A stretch of 50,995 nt of DNA from NCBI GenBank assembly GCA_030418545.1, contig QAIB01000016.1:1-50995 (forward strand), given 5' to 3'. Positions within the stretch are counted from its first letter, which is position 1, and every line of letters begins with the position of its first letter. This document shows positions 17,462 to 26,772 of this stretch, in pieces. This stretch comes from Xenophilus aerolatus (lineage in GTDB: Bacteria; Pseudomonadota; Gammaproteobacteria; Burkholderiales; Burkholderiaceae_C). The notes under the pieces are model-generated. The model saw only the letters and a program-made list of their open reading frames with translations. It was not told the origin of the DNA and ran no database searches. Position numbers and translations under genes: made by a program.

Positions 17462-19699
17462 ATGCGCCCCCGCACCCCGTCCCTGAGCGCCTGGCTGGCC
17501 GCTCCTTTTTTGATAGCTGCCGCCGCAGCATCCATGCCGGCTGCAGCCCAGTTGGGCTCGCAGAATGCGGCGGGCGGCGCGGTCGTGACGACGCCGCATG
17601 TGCGGGCCGAACTGCTGGCCCAGGCGCCACAGGGGCTGACGCCCGGCGCCACCGTGTGGCTGGGCCTGCAGATCGCCCACCAACCCGAGTGGCACACCTA
17701 CTGGAAGAACGCCGGCGACTCCGGCCTGCCGACCGAATTCCGCTGGACCCTGCCGGCGGGCCTGGTGGCCGGCGACATCGACTGGCCCACGCCGCACAAG
17801 ATCCCGATCGGCAACCTGGCCAACTACGGCTACGAGAACACCGTGCTGCTGCCGGTGCCGGTGCAGGTGGCCGAGAACTTCAAGCCGCCGGTGCCGCTGG
17901 CCGGCGCGGCCACCGTGCCGGTCAAGCTGTCGGCGTCCTGGCTGGTCTGCCGCAAGGAATGCATCCCCGAAGAGGGCGAGTTCACGCTGCAGCTGCCGGC
18001 GCAGGGCTCCACGGCGATGCATGCCGCCGAGTTCGACCGTGCACTCGCCGCCCGCCCTGCGGCGCTGGGCGACAAGGGCTCGGCCTCGGTCGCGGTCGAA
18101 GGCCAGCAGCTGCAGGTGCGCGTGACCGGCCTGCCCGCGGCGGCCGTCGGCAAGACGCTGGCCTTCTTTCCCGAGACCGGCGAGGTGATCCGCAACGGCG
18201 CCGTGGCGGGCCAGGACTGGACGCAACGCTGGTCCGACGGCGTGTGGACCGCCACGCTGCCGCTGGCCGAGCAGCGTGCCGCCAGCCCGACCACGATGCC
18301 GATCGTGCTGGCGCTCGACGGCGACGACCGCCGTGCGGCCGAAGCCGAAGGCCGTTCGGTGGGCTGGCGCGCCGAGGCGCCCGTGTCCGGCGCCTGGCCC
18401 AGCACGGCGCCGCGTGCCACCGTCTCGCCCGAGCTGCAGGCCGCGCTCGACAGCAACGCCGCCGCGGCGGCCGCGGTCCCGGCCCAGGTGACGAGCGCCG
18501 CCTTCTGGGCCGCCTTGCTGGGTGCGCTGGTAGGCGGCCTGCTGCTCAACCTCATGCCCTGCGTGTTCCCGGTGCTGGCGATCAAGGTGCTGGGCTTCGC
18601 GCGGCAAGGCGACGACTGCAAGGGCCACCGCAGCGCGGCGCTCGCGTACACGGCCGGCGTGCTGGCTTCCTTCCTTGCGCTCGGCGGCGCCATGCTGGCC
18701 CTGCGGGCGATGGGCGCGCAGCTGGGCTGGGGCTTCCAGCTGCAGTCGCCGGTGGTGGTCGCGGTGCTGGCGGCCCTCTTCACCGCCATCGGCCTGAACC
18801 TCGCGGGCATGTTCGAAGTGCGCATGCTCGCGCCGGCGTCGGTGTGTTCGGCGCAGGTGAAGCACCCGATCGCCAACGACTTCCTCTCCGGCGTGCTGGC
18901 GGTGGTCGTCGCCTCGCCCTGCACCGCGCCCTTCATGGGCGCCTCGATGGGCCTGGCGATCGGCCTGCCGGCCGTGCAGGCGCTGCTGCTGTTCGCAGCG
19001 CTGGGCCTCGGGCTGGCGCTGCCCTACCTGGTGGCCGGCTTCGTGCCCGCCGTGGCGCGCCTGCTGCCCAAACCCGGCCCGTGGATGGACACGCTGCGCC
19101 GCGTGCTGGCCTTCCCGATGTTCGCCGTCGTGGCCTGGCTGGTCTGGGTGCTGGGCCAGCAGAGCGGCATCGACGGCGCCGCCGCGCTGCTGGGCCTGCT
19201 GGTCGCCGGTGCGGCCGTGGTCTGGGCCTTCACGCTGCGCGGGCGCACACGCGTCGTGCTGGCGGCGCTGTCGCTGGCCGGCTTTGCCGCGCTGATCGCC
19301 ATCCTCGGGCCGAACGTGGTGCAGGTGGCCGCCGCGTCGCCGGTGGCGGCTCGGGCCGGCGAGCGCTGGCAGCCCTGGTCGACAGAGCGCGTGGCCCAGC
19401 TGCACGGCGAGGGCCGGCCGGTGTTCATCGACTTCACCGCCGCCTGGTGCGTGACCTGCCAGGTCAACAAGCGCACCACGCTGACCGACAGCGCGGTGCT
19501 GGCCGACTTCGACCGCCGTGGCGTCGCGCTGCTGCGCGCCGACTGGACGCGGCGCGACCCGGCCATCACCGCCGCGCTCGGCGCGCTGGGCCGCAGCGGG
19601 GTGCCGCTGTACGTGCTGGCGGCCCCCGGCAAGCCGCCGGTGGTGTTGAGCGAGCTGCTGTCGCCCGCCGACGTAAAGGCCGCGCTCGGCGGGCTCTGA
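17462..19699 (+). CDS. DsbD/ScsB-like transmembrane thiol reductase
   Basis: The 745-residue protein has a signal peptide (about 1-29). A periplasmic DsbD-alpha-like domain follows (HQPEWHTYWKNAGDSG, with a Cys pair in SWLVCRKECIPEEG). A CcdA-type membrane core of about eight helices carries Cys in NLMPCVFPV and ASPCTAPFMG. A C-terminal periplasmic thioredoxin domain has active site AAWCVTCQ. All three thiol pairs needed to relay electrons from cytoplasmic thioredoxin to periplasmic partners are present. The next gene encodes a secreted redoxin, a likely partner. The signal-peptide DNA around 17501-17520 (encoding APFLIAA) resembles one arm of the two-hairpin palindromic element. Confidence 0.92.
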   Translation: MRPRTPSLSAWLAAPFLIAAAAASMPAAAQLGSQNAAGGAVVTTPHVRAELLAQAPQGLTPGATVWLGLQIAHQPEWHTYWKNAGDSGLPTEFRWTLPAGLVAGDIDWPTPHKIPIGNLANYGYENTVLLPVPVQVAENFKPPVPLAGAATVPVKLSASWLVCRKECIPEEGEFTLQLPAQGSTAMHAAEFDRALAARPAALGDKGSASVAVEGQQLQVRVTGLPAAAVGKTLAFFPETGEVIRNGAVAGQDWTQRWSDGVWTATLPLAEQRAASPTTMPIVLALDGDDRRAAEAEGRSVGWRAEAPVSGAWPSTAPRATVSPELQAALDSNAAAAAAVPAQVTSAAFWAALLGALVGGLLLNLMPCVFPVLAIKVLGFARQGDDCKGHRSAALAYTAGVLASFLALGGAMLALRAMGAQLGWGFQLQSPVVVAVLAALFTAIGLNLAGMFEVRMLAPASVCSAQVKHPIANDFLSGVLAVVVASPCTAPFMGASMGLAIGLPAVQALLLFAALGLGLALPYLVAGFVPAVARLLPKPGPWMDTLRRVLAFPMFAVVAWLVWVLGQQSGIDGAAALLGLLVAGAAVVWAFTLRGRTRVVLAALSLAGFAALIAILGPNVVQVAAASPVAARAGERWQPWSTERVAQLHGEGRPVFIDFTAAWCVTCQVNKRTTLTDSAVLADFDRRGVALLRADWTRRDPAITAALGALGRSGVPLYVLAAPGKPPVVLSELLSPADVKAALGGL
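17501..17520 (-). repeat. Partial palindromic-element arm inside the DsbD-like signal peptide
   Basis: The string TTTTTTGATAGCTGC within the signal-peptide codons matches one arm and the adjoining GCTGC of the two-hairpin element read in the opposite orientation. The partner arm is degenerate. It encodes FLIAA. Resemblance could be chance because the stretch is short. Confidence 0.4.
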
Positions 19700-19876
19700 G
19701 CGCCGCCGCGGGCTCGGCCCCGCGAAGACCCCCGCCGGATACGGGTTGTCGCAGGGGCTTCAAGAAAGCGTTCTAAGCTCTGGCCGTTGCTCGAATTTCA
19801 ACGGAGCCGACGCCCACGCCCCGCCTTGAACGGCGGCAGCGGGCGCGCTCTTCCAGCCACAGGAGCTCCAGCCAAC

Positions 19877-20590
19877 ATGTCGACCGAGACGTCGTCGTCC
19901 AACGCCGGTGCGCGATCGCTGCGCGCCGCCCAGAACAACGTGCGGGCCGCGCGCGCCGCACTGTCCCGCGCCTCGCGCCGCGCCGTCATGGCCGCTGCGA
20001 TGGCGCTGGGCGCCAGCATGCTGATCAGCACGCCCGCGCATGCCGCGCCGGCCGTGGGCCAGCCCGCCCCGGATTTCGTGGCCGTCGACACCGCCGGCCA
20101 GCGCCACAAGCTGTCCGACTTCGCCGGCAAGTACGTGGTGCTCGAATGGACCAACCCCGGCTGCCCCTTCGTGCGCAAGCACTACGGCAGCGGCAACATG
20201 CCCGCGACCCAGAAGGCTGCCACCGCGAAGGGCGTGGTCTGGCTGGCCGTGAACTCGACCGAACGTGCCGCGAGCGACTACCTGGCGCCCGACAAGATGT
20301 CGGCCTGGATGAAGTCGCATTCGGCCGCCGCCACCGCCGTGCTGATGGACGAAGACGGCGTGATCGGCCAGGCCTACGGCGCGCGCACCACGCCCCACAT
20401 CTTCATCATCGACCCCAAGGGCATGCTGGTGTACGCCGGCGGCATCGACAGCATCGCCTCCGCGCGACCCGACGACATCCAGCAGGCCACCAACTACGTG
20501 AACCAGGCCCTGGGCGAAGCCTTCGGCGGCAAGCCGATCTCGGCGGCGAGCACGCGGGCCTACGGCTGCTCGATCAAGTACAAGACCTGA
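19877..20590 (+). CDS. Exported thioredoxin-fold redoxin (AhpC/TSA-like)
   Basis: The 237-residue protein has a long N-terminal extension, then a signal sequence (RRAVMAAAMALGASMLIS) with likely cleavage after PAHA near residue 56. The mature part begins VGQPAPDFVAVDTAGQ, has the active segment WTNPGCPFVRKHY with a single Cys96, then TPHIFIIDPKGMLVYAGGID. One more Cys occurs near the C-terminus (YGCSIKY). The pattern is that of peroxiredoxin/redoxin-like thioredoxin-family proteins. It lies 177 nt downstream of the DsbD-like gene on the same strand, so the reductase may keep it reduced. An AGGAG lies 11 nt upstream of the chosen ATG. Confidence 0.88.
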   Translation: MSTETSSSNAGARSLRAAQNNVRAARAALSRASRRAVMAAAMALGASMLISTPAHAAPAVGQPAPDFVAVDTAGQRHKLSDFAGKYVVLEWTNPGCPFVRKHYGSGNMPATQKAATAKGVVWLAVNSTERAASDYLAPDKMSAWMKSHSAAATAVLMDEDGVIGQAYGARTTPHIFIIDPKGMLVYAGGIDSIASARPDDIQQATNYVNQALGEAFGGKPISAASTRAYGCSIKYKT

Positions 20591-20612
20591 CGCAAGACCC
20601 TGCGCACAGCAG

Positions 20613-20634
20613 GACCTGACTGCTCGGTCAGGTC
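20613..20634. terminator. Hairpin after the redoxin gene
   Basis: Perfect inverted repeat GACCTGAC-N6-GTCAGGTC, 22 nt behind the redoxin stop and 62 nt before the MFS start. There is no T-run after it, so it is either a Rho-assisted terminator or an operator for the transporter gene. Confidence 0.4.
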
Positions 20635-20696
20635 GGGGGCAGGTCCCGTCCCTACGATCCGCCACTCCGGAGTGAACCGGATCAGGAGACAGGTCG

Positions 20697-22004
20697 ATGC
20701 ACGCCCCCGCCAGCCATTCATCTTCGAAGTTCGCCACCGTGCTGCGCGTCACGGGTGGCAACTTCATGGAGATGTTCGATTTCTTCCTGTTCGGCTTCTA
20801 CGCCACGCAGATCTCGAAGGCGTTCTTTCCGGCCGGCAACGAGTTCGCCTCGCTCATGCTGACCTTCATGACCTTCGGCGCCGGCTTCCTGATGCGGCCG
20901 CTGGGCGCCATCTTCCTGGGGGCGTATGTCGACCGCGTCGGGCGCCGCAGGGGGCTGATCGTCACGCTGGCGCTGATGGCCGCGGGCACGCTGCTGATCG
21001 CCTGCGTGCCCTCGTACGCGACCATCGGCGCGCTGGCGCCGCTGCTGGTGCTCATCGGGCGGCTGCTGCAGGGCTTCTCGGCCGGCGTCGAGCTCGGCGG
21101 GGTGTCGGTCTACCTGTCGGAAATGGCGACGCCCGGGCACAAGGGCTTCTACGTGAGCTGGCAGTCCGCGAGCCAGCAGGTCGCGATCGTGGCCGCCGCG
21201 GCGCTGGGCTACTGGCTCAACGTGACCTTCACGCCGCAGGAGATCGGCGATTTCTACTGGCGTGTGCCCTTCTTCGTCGGCTGCCTGATCGTCCCGGCGC
21301 TGTTCGTCATCCGGCGCTCGCTGCAGGAGACGGAGGAGTTCATGGCCCGCAAGCACCGGCCGGATGCGCGCGAGATCTTCCGCTCGATGCTGAGCAACTG
21401 GGGGCTGGTCATCGCCGGCATGCTGCTGGTGTCGATGACCACCGTGTCCTTCTACCTGATCACCGTGTACACGCCCACCTTCGGCAAGGCGGTGCTGCGC
21501 CTGAGCACCACCGATGCGCTGATCGTCACGCTGTGCGTCGCCATCTCCAACTTCATCTGGCTGCCGATCATGGGCGCGTTGTCGGACCGCGTCGGGCGCA
21601 AGCCGCTGCTCGTCGCGTTCACCGTGCTGACGATCTTCACCGCCTACCCGGCGATGAAGTGGCTGGTGGCGGCGCCCAGCTTCGCGCACATGCTCGAGGT
21701 GGAGCTCTGGCTGTCCTTCCTCTATGCCAGCTACAACGGCGCGATGGTCGTCGCACTGACCGAAGTGATGCCCGTGAGCGTGCGCACCGCCGGCTTCTCG
21801 CTGGCCTACAGCCTGGCGACCGCGCTGTTCGGCGGCTTCACGCCGGCGGTCGCCACCGGGCTCATCGAGATGACGGGCGACAAGGCTGCCCCCGGCCTGT
21901 GGATGACCCTGGCGGCGGTGTTCGGGCTCGTCGCGACGCTGACGCTGTACCGGCGCCAGCGTCGGATCGCCGCGCCCGAGCCCGTGCGCGTGCCGGCGGC
22001 CTGA
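20697..22004 (+). CDS. MFS citrate/tricarballylate-type proton symporter
   Basis: The 435-residue protein is a 12-helix MFS transporter of the metabolite:H+ symporter family. From memory it is very similar to the enterobacterial citrate symporter CitA along its length. Shared stretches include [36 protein letters not shown], the GRRRGLIVT loop-2/3 motif, [20 protein letters not shown] and [12 protein letters not shown]. It should import citrate or a related tricarboxylate with protons across the inner membrane. No citrate lyase or tcuAB genes are next to it, and hemE follows 37 nt later, so it appears to be a stand-alone uptake gene. Confidence 0.88.
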   Translation: MHAPASHSSSKFATVLRVTGGNFMEMFDFFLFGFYATQISKAFFPAGNEFASLMLTFMTFGAGFLMRPLGAIFLGAYVDRVGRRRGLIVTLALMAAGTLLIACVPSYATIGALAPLLVLIGRLLQGFSAGVELGGVSVYLSEMATPGHKGFYVSWQSASQQVAIVAAAALGYWLNVTFTPQEIGDFYWRVPFFVGCLIVPALFVIRRSLQETEEFMARKHRPDAREIFRSMLSNWGLVIAGMLLVSMTTVSFYLITVYTPTFGKAVLRLSTTDALIVTLCVAISNFIWLPIMGALSDRVGRKPLLVAFTVLTIFTAYPAMKWLVAAPSFAHMLEVELWLSFLYASYNGAMVVALTEVMPVSVRTAGFSLAYSLATALFGGFTPAVATGLIEMTGDKAAPGLWMTLAAVFGLVATLTLYRRQRRIAAPEPVRVPAA

Positions 22005-22041
22005 GACGGACGCGCTGCGCGCGGACGGCGACAATCGCCGG

Positions 22042-23151
22042 ATGCCTTTCGCCCCCCTGAAGAACGACACCTTCCTGCGCGCCTGCTGGCGCGAAGCCAC
22101 CGACCACACCCCCGTCTGGCTGATGCGCCAGGCCGGGCGCTACCTCCCGGAATACGTGGCCACGCGTGCGAAGGCGGGCAGCTTCATGGGCCTGGCGACG
22201 AACGTGGACTACGCCACCGAGGTCACGCTGCAGCCGCTGGCGCGCTACCCGCTCGACGCGGCGATCCTGTTCTCCGACATCCTCACCGTGCCCGATGCGA
22301 TGGGCCTGGGCCTGTCCTTCGAGGCCGGCGAAGGCCCGCGTTTCGCGCGGCCGGTGCGCGACGAGGTGGCGGTCGCCGCGCTCGAGGTGCCCGACATGGA
22401 GAAGCTGCGCTACGTGTTCGATGCCGTGACCTCGATCCGCCGCGCGCTCGATGGCCGGGTGCCGCTGATCGGCTTCTCGGGCAGCCCCTGGACGCTGGCC
22501 TGCTACATGGTCGAGGGCGCCGGCTCGAGCGACTACCGCCTGGTCAAGTCGATGCTCTACGGCCGGCCCGACCTGATGCACCGGCTGCTGGCCGTGAACG
22601 CCGACGCCGTGGCGGCCTACCTGAACGCCCAGATCGACGCCGGCGCCCAGGCCGTGATGATCTTCGACAGCTGGGGCGGGGTGCTCGCCGACGGCGCCTT
22701 CCAGGACTTCAGCCTGGCCTACACGGCCCGCGTGCTGCGCCAGCTCAGGCGCGACGGGGCCGACGGCCAGCCGGTGCCGCGCATCGTGTTCACCAAGGGC
22801 GGCGCGCTCTGGCTGGACGCGATGCGGGCGCTGGAGTGCGAGGTGCTCGGCCTGGACTGGACCGCCAACCTCGGCGCGGCGCGCGCCCAGGTGGGCGAAG
22901 GCCCGGGAGGCAAGGCGCTGCAGGGCAACATCGACCCCAACGTGCTGTTCGCGCCGCCGGCGCGCATCGAGGCGGAGGTGACGAAGGTGCTCGACAGCTT
23001 CGGGCGCCCGCACACCGACCCGGCCACGCGCGGCGCGACGCACATCTTCAACCTCGGCCACGGCATCAGCCAGTTCACGCCGCCCGAGCATGTGGCAGTG
23101 CTGGTCGACGCCGTGCACCGGCACTCCCGCGTGCTGCGGGCCGCGGCATGA
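22042..23151 (+). CDS. hemE: Uroporphyrinogen decarboxylase
   Basis: The 369-residue protein is full length for HemE, which decarboxylates uroporphyrinogen III to coproporphyrinogen III in haem synthesis. Active-site segments are visible: [16 protein letters not shown] near the N-terminus (Arg and Tyr of the substrate cleft), [16 protein letters not shown] with the catalytic Asp, [17 protein letters not shown], and [16 protein letters not shown] near the end. It is cytoplasmic. The start ATG is 37 nt after the MFS gene. It is followed by the low-GC gap before priA. Confidence 0.97.
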   Translation: MPFAPLKNDTFLRACWREATDHTPVWLMRQAGRYLPEYVATRAKAGSFMGLATNVDYATEVTLQPLARYPLDAAILFSDILTVPDAMGLGLSFEAGEGPRFARPVRDEVAVAALEVPDMEKLRYVFDAVTSIRRALDGRVPLIGFSGSPWTLACYMVEGAGSSDYRLVKSMLYGRPDLMHRLLAVNADAVAAYLNAQIDAGAQAVMIFDSWGGVLADGAFQDFSLAYTARVLRQLRRDGADGQPVPRIVFTKGGALWLDAMRALECEVLGLDWTANLGAARAQVGEGPGGKALQGNIDPNVLFAPPARIEAEVTKVLDSFGRPHTDPATRGATHIFNLGHGISQFTPPEHVAVLVDAVHRHSRVLRAAA

Positions 23152-23236
23152 GTCGTTGCTCACCTACGTGACCATTTGTAAGAGCGATTCCCGTCCTCGC
23201 GCGTTTGTCAAGACCTGCGGTCACATGCCGGTTGAC

Positions 23237-23245
23237 TTATGCACA
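23237..23245 (+). promoter_or_regulatory. DnaA box
   Basis: TTATGCACA, an exact match to the TTATNCACA consensus, in the low-GC gap upstream of priA. Confidence 0.55.
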
Positions 23246-23423
23246 AAACACGTGCTGCGGTGCGCAAAAAGATCTGAATGCCGCGCTCTGTTGCTACGAA
23301 AGCGATAGCGGCTGCAAGTCGTTGATTTCAAAGGATTTTCGGTTTTGCCCTTTTTGCGGGCAAATCAGTGGAAGCCTTGATTTGCGGGCCTTCCGCGCGC
23401 TTCCAGCGGCGATATCAACAAAG

Positions 23424-23432
23424 TTATCCACA
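23424..23432 (+). promoter_or_regulatory. DnaA box
   Basis: TTATCCACA, the highest-affinity form of the DnaA box, about 95 nt before the priA start and in the same orientation as the box at 23237. Confidence 0.65.
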
Positions 23433-23527
23433 GTATCTCTGGATGGTCTCCAAAGCGCTGTGAAATCAACAACTTAGCAGTCCTTGCTCCAGCGCACTTC
23501 AAGAATGATTCGCAAGCCTTGTCCTGC

Positions 23528-25654
23528 ATGAGCGCCCCCGCCTTCCGCGTCGACGTGGCGGTGCAGACTCCGGCCCACAGCCAGGTCGCCGACCTGCTCA
23601 GCTATGCGTTCCCCGCTGCGCTGCCCCCCGGCACGCTGGTGCGGGTGCCGCTGGGCCGGCGCGAGGTGCTGGGCGTCGTGTGGGCATGCGCGCCGGCGGT
23701 GGCGGGCGCCGACGAGGACGGCGTGGTCCTCAAGCCGGTGGCGGCCGCGCTCGACGCCCTGCCCCCGCTGCCGCAGGCCTGGCGCGACCTGGTGGCCTTC
23801 GCCGCCCGCTACTACCAGCGCTCGCTCGGCGAGGTGGCGCTGGCCGCCCTGCCGCCGCAGCTGCGGGGACTCGACGTCGACCAACTGGCGCGGCGGCTCA
23901 AGCGCCGGGCGCGCGGCAGCACCGCCCCGGCGCAGACCGACGCCGCGCAGGCGCCGCCCGCGCCCACCGCCGAACAGCAGGCCGCGCTCGATGCGCTGGC
24001 GGCCGGGCCCGGGCCTTTCCTGCTCTTCGGCAGCACGGGCAGCGGCAAGACGGAGGTCTACCTGCGCGCCGTCGAGGCGAGGCTGGCACGCGATCCGCAG
24101 GCCCAGGCGCTGGTGATGGTGCCGGAGATCAACCTCACGCCGCAGCTGGAGGCGCGCTTCATCGCCCGCTTCGCGCCGCGCTTCGGTGCCGGCGCGGTGG
24201 TGTCGATGCACAGCGGCATGACGCCGCCGCAGCGCCTGGCGAGCTGGCTGGCGGCCCACGGCGGCCACGCGCGCATCGTGCTGGGCACGCGCATGGCGGT
24301 GTTCGCCTCGCTGCCGCAGCTGGCGCTGGTGGTGGTCGACGAGGAGCACGACCCGAGCTACAAGCAGCAGGAAGGCGCGCGCTACTCGGCGCGCGACCTG
24401 GCCGTGTGGCGCGCACGGCGCGAGGGCGCGCAGGTGCTGCTCGGCTCGGCCACGCCCTCGCTGGAGAGCTGGCACCAGAGCCGGCCGCCGGGGCCCGAGG
24501 ACACGGGCGGCCGCTACCAGCGCCTGGCGATGCCCTCGCGCGTGGGCGAGAGCGCCCTGCCCAAGGTGCGACTGGTCGACATGAATCTCCAGCCGCCGAA
24601 GACGGTGCTGTCGTCGGCGCTGCTCGAGGCGCTGGGCCAGCGCGTGGCGCGCGGCGAACAGAGCATGGTCTTCCTCAACCGGCGCGGCTATGCGCCGGTG
24701 CTGGCCTGCGGCGACTGCGACTGGAAGAGCGAGTGCCCGCACTGCAGCGCCTACCGCGTCTTCCACAAGATCGATCGCACGCTGCGCTGCCACCACTGCG
24801 GCTTCACCGAGCGGGTGCCGCGCGCCTGCCCGTCCTGCGGCAACCCCGACATCGCGCCGGTGGGACGCGGCACCGAGCGGCTGGAGGAACAGCTCGCGCA
24901 GCTGCTGGCCCCGGTGACGCGGCCCGACGGCGGCCCGGTGCGCATCGCGCGCATCGACGCCGACAGCACGCGCCACGAGGGCGCGCTCGAGCAGCAGCTC
25001 GCGCAGGTGCACGGCGGCGAGGTCGACGTGCTGGTGGGCACCCAGATGATCGCCAAGGGGCACGACTTCCGGCGCATCACGCTGGTGGCGGCGGTGAACC
25101 CCGACGGCGCGCTCTTCTCCAGCGACTTCCGCGCGCCGGAGCGGCTCTTCAGCCTGCTGATGCAATCCGCCGGACGGGCCGGCCGCGACGGCGCCTGGCT
25201 GCAGGCGCAGGGCAGCACGGCCGAGATGTGGATCCAGACCCACCACCCGCAGCACCCGCTGTTCACCGCACTGCGCCGGCACGACTACGCCAGCTTCGCG
25301 CAGCAGCAGCTCGAGGAGCGGCGCATGGCCGCCATGCCGCCCTTTGCGTTCCAGGCACTGCTGCGCGCCGACGCCCGCACGCAGGAGGCGGCGCAGGCCT
25401 TCCTGCATGCCGCGAGCGCGGCTGCCGATGCATTGCCCGATGCCGACGCCGTCACGCGCTACCCCCCGGTGCCGCTGGCGATCCAGCGCGTGGCGAACGT
25501 GGAGCGGGCGCAGATGCTGGTCGAGAGCAGTTCACGCGCGGCCTTGCAACGCCTGCTGGCGGCCTGGCAGCCGCTGCTGCACGGGCTGCGTCGCACGCCC
25601 GAGGGCAAGGGCGTGATCCGCTGGCTGGTCGACGTGGACCCGCAGGCGATCTGA
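23528..25654 (+). CDS. priA: Primosomal replication-restart helicase PriA
   Basis: The 708-residue protein has the PriA layout. A 3'-DNA-binding domain at the start (FRVDVAVQTPAHSQVADLLSY) is followed by a superfamily-2 helicase with Walker A FGSTGSGKTEVYL and the DEEH box in VVVDEEHDPSYKQQ. The PriA-specific zinc-binding insertion has eight cysteines, from CGDCDWKSECPHC to CHHCGF and CPSCGNPD. The C-terminal helicase motifs include IAKGHDFRRITLV and QSAGRAGRDG. It reloads the replisome at stalled forks. I chose ATG 23528; a TTG three codons upstream is possible. It is preceded by a region with DnaA boxes and is convergent with the small membrane gene. Confidence 0.96.
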   Translation: MSAPAFRVDVAVQTPAHSQVADLLSYAFPAALPPGTLVRVPLGRREVLGVVWACAPAVAGADEDGVVLKPVAAALDALPPLPQAWRDLVAFAARYYQRSLGEVALAALPPQLRGLDVDQLARRLKRRARGSTAPAQTDAAQAPPAPTAEQQAALDALAAGPGPFLLFGSTGSGKTEVYLRAVEARLARDPQAQALVMVPEINLTPQLEARFIARFAPRFGAGAVVSMHSGMTPPQRLASWLAAHGGHARIVLGTRMAVFASLPQLALVVVDEEHDPSYKQQEGARYSARDLAVWRARREGAQVLLGSATPSLESWHQSRPPGPEDTGGRYQRLAMPSRVGESALPKVRLVDMNLQPPKTVLSSALLEALGQRVARGEQSMVFLNRRGYAPVLACGDCDWKSECPHCSAYRVFHKIDRTLRCHHCGFTERVPRACPSCGNPDIAPVGRGTERLEEQLAQLLAPVTRPDGGPVRIARIDADSTRHEGALEQQLAQVHGGEVDVLVGTQMIAKGHDFRRITLVAAVNPDGALFSSDFRAPERLFSLLMQSAGRAGRDGAWLQAQGSTAEMWIQTHHPQHPLFTALRRHDYASFAQQQLEERRMAAMPPFAFQALLRADARTQEAAQAFLHAASAAADALPDADAVTRYPPVPLAIQRVANVERAQMLVESSSRAALQRLLAAWQPLLHGLRRTPEGKGVIRWLVDVDPQAI

Positions 25655-25689
25655 GCCTCGGGCGTCGAGCGAAGAGGGGCGGGTTGGCG

Positions 25690-25908
25690 TCAGCCCAGCG
25701 CGATGGGCTGCTTGGCCATCTGCACGTACTGCAGCGAACTGCGTCGGCGACGCGCGGCGCGGCGCATACGCCAGGCGGCCCACAGGGCGGCCATGGCCAG
25801 GGCGGCCAGCACCGCCGTGCCCATCAGACCACTGGCGCCGGTGCGCCACAGCAGTGCGCCCGTCACCAACACGGCGCACCAGAGAACGAGATGGATCAGC
25901 GCAGCCAT
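25690..25908 (-). CDS. Small two-helix membrane protein, function unknown
   Basis: The 72-residue protein has two hydrophobic segments (about 3-18 and 25-45, LIHLVLWCAVLVTGALLW and GLMGTAVLAALAMAALWAAW), then a strongly basic stretch (RRAARRRR) and a short tail SSLQYVQMAKQPIALG. The ATG at 25908 has a good GGAGG 5-6 nt upstream; an upstream in-frame start is less likely. I recognise no family. It is convergent with priA and divergent from the ClpP-like gene. Confidence 0.6.
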   Translation of the reverse strand: MAALIHLVLWCAVLVTGALLWRTGASGLMGTAVLAALAMAALWAAWRMRRAARRRRSSLQYVQMAKQPIALG

Positions 25909-26060
25909 CGATGCCTCCAGAACAAGGTTCGTCGCGGCTCCCCTGGGCAGGGGACGGCGACGCACGAAGTAACACTATCACTCTATTGCGGTCAGTGATC
26001 GGTAGGAAATACGCTCAACAATGGTCTGCGCCCCCTTGGGCGACAAGCTGGAGGTCGGCC

Positions 26061-26684
26061 GTGGTCAAGACGATGGTGGTGTGGGGACTGTGCGTCGCAG
26101 GCATCGCCGCGATGCCCGCGCGGGCGGCCGAACTGGAGACCGAGGGCGCACGGCTGCACGTCACGGGCACGCTCGACGGCGAAAGCGCCGTCGCCTTCGC
26201 CGAGCAGTTGGCCGGCGGCCAGGTGCGCACCGTCGTCTTCGAGGATTCGACCGGCGGCTCCTTCGACGTGGCCGAAGGCTACGCCCAGGCGATCCGCCGC
26301 GCGGGCGCCAGCACCGAGGTGCGCGGCATGTGCCACGACGCCTGCGCCTACGCCTTCCTCGCCGGCAAGGAACACCGCTTCGGCCGCGGCCTTCACGTCA
26401 ACAGCCTGCTGGTGCCGCTGCGCACCCGCACCACGGCGGCCGACATCGAGAAGACGCTGGTGGAGTTCCGCACCCCGCCCGCCGTACCGGTCGCCGGCAG
26501 CGCCACCCCGCCGGCACGCGAGCCCTGGCTGCCTGCGCAGGGCCTGCTCTTCACCGCCACGCCCACGCTCTTCGGCCGCATCTACAACAGCTACTGGTGC
26601 GACGGCACGCAGGGGCGCGATCCGTCGAAGTGCGCGCTGCTCAGCGACGCCGACCCGTACAAGCTGGGCGTGCTGACGCCCTGA
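26061..26684 (+). CDS. Exported ClpP/COG3904-like protein, function unknown
   Basis: The 207-residue protein has a short signal peptide (TMVVWGLCVAGIAAMPARA) followed by AELETEG. The middle contains VRTVVFEDSTGGSFDVAEGYAQAI, then a helix with EVRGMCHDACAYAFLAGKEH. This order of strand, Gly-Gly loop and Cys/Ala helix resembles periplasmic ClpP/crotonase-fold proteins. The usual catalytic Ser position in the helix is not obvious (MCHDAC). The C-terminal part (NSYWCDGTQGRDPSKC) has a Cys pair that may form a disulfide. I chose GTG 26061 because GGAGG lies 6 nt upstream and it adds a Lys to the signal-peptide n-region; ATG 26073 is the alternative. Family assignment is tentative. Confidence 0.6.
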   Translation: MVKTMVVWGLCVAGIAAMPARAAELETEGARLHVTGTLDGESAVAFAEQLAGGQVRTVVFEDSTGGSFDVAEGYAQAIRRAGASTEVRGMCHDACAYAFLAGKEHRFGRGLHVNSLLVPLRTRTTAADIEKTLVEFRTPPAVPVAGSATPPAREPWLPAQGLLFTATPTLFGRIYNSYWCDGTQGRDPSKCALLSDADPYKLGVLTP

Positions 26685-26704
26685 GCACCCGGGGCATCGA
26701 ATCG

Positions 26705-26754
26705 GGCCGCAGCGCCCGTGGGGCGGTCGCCAGCAGCTATGAAAACAATAGCAA
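26705..26754 (+). repeat. Two-hairpin palindromic element, copy D
   Basis: Core GGCCGCAGCG is followed by hairpin 1, CGCCC/GGGCG (26713-26717 with 26721-26725). Hairpin 2 is GCTAT/ATAGC (26736-26740 with 26748-26752), then AA. It lies 20 nt after the ClpP-like gene and before the end of the convergent AEC transporter gene. Confidence 0.85.
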
Positions 26755-26772
26755 CCCGCAGCGAGCAGCCGT

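Larger units (their letters stand above)
23152..23527. other. Low-GC gap between hemE and priA
   Basis: This 376-bp stretch is visibly richer in A/T than its neighbours. It contains two consensus DnaA boxes, a degenerate palindromic-element arm pair (23293-23309, GCTA/TAGC), and a repeated TTTGCGGGC. An open frame at about 23205-23477 could encode a short cysteine-rich peptide (CCYESDSGC and FRFCPFCG), but it lacks a convincing start and Shine-Dalgarno. I do not call it a gene. Confidence 0.6.

Noticed and set aside
23152-23527. Replication origin
   Set aside because: Only two DnaA boxes and no dnaA-dnaN-gyrB context or box cluster; reported only as possible DnaA-binding sites.
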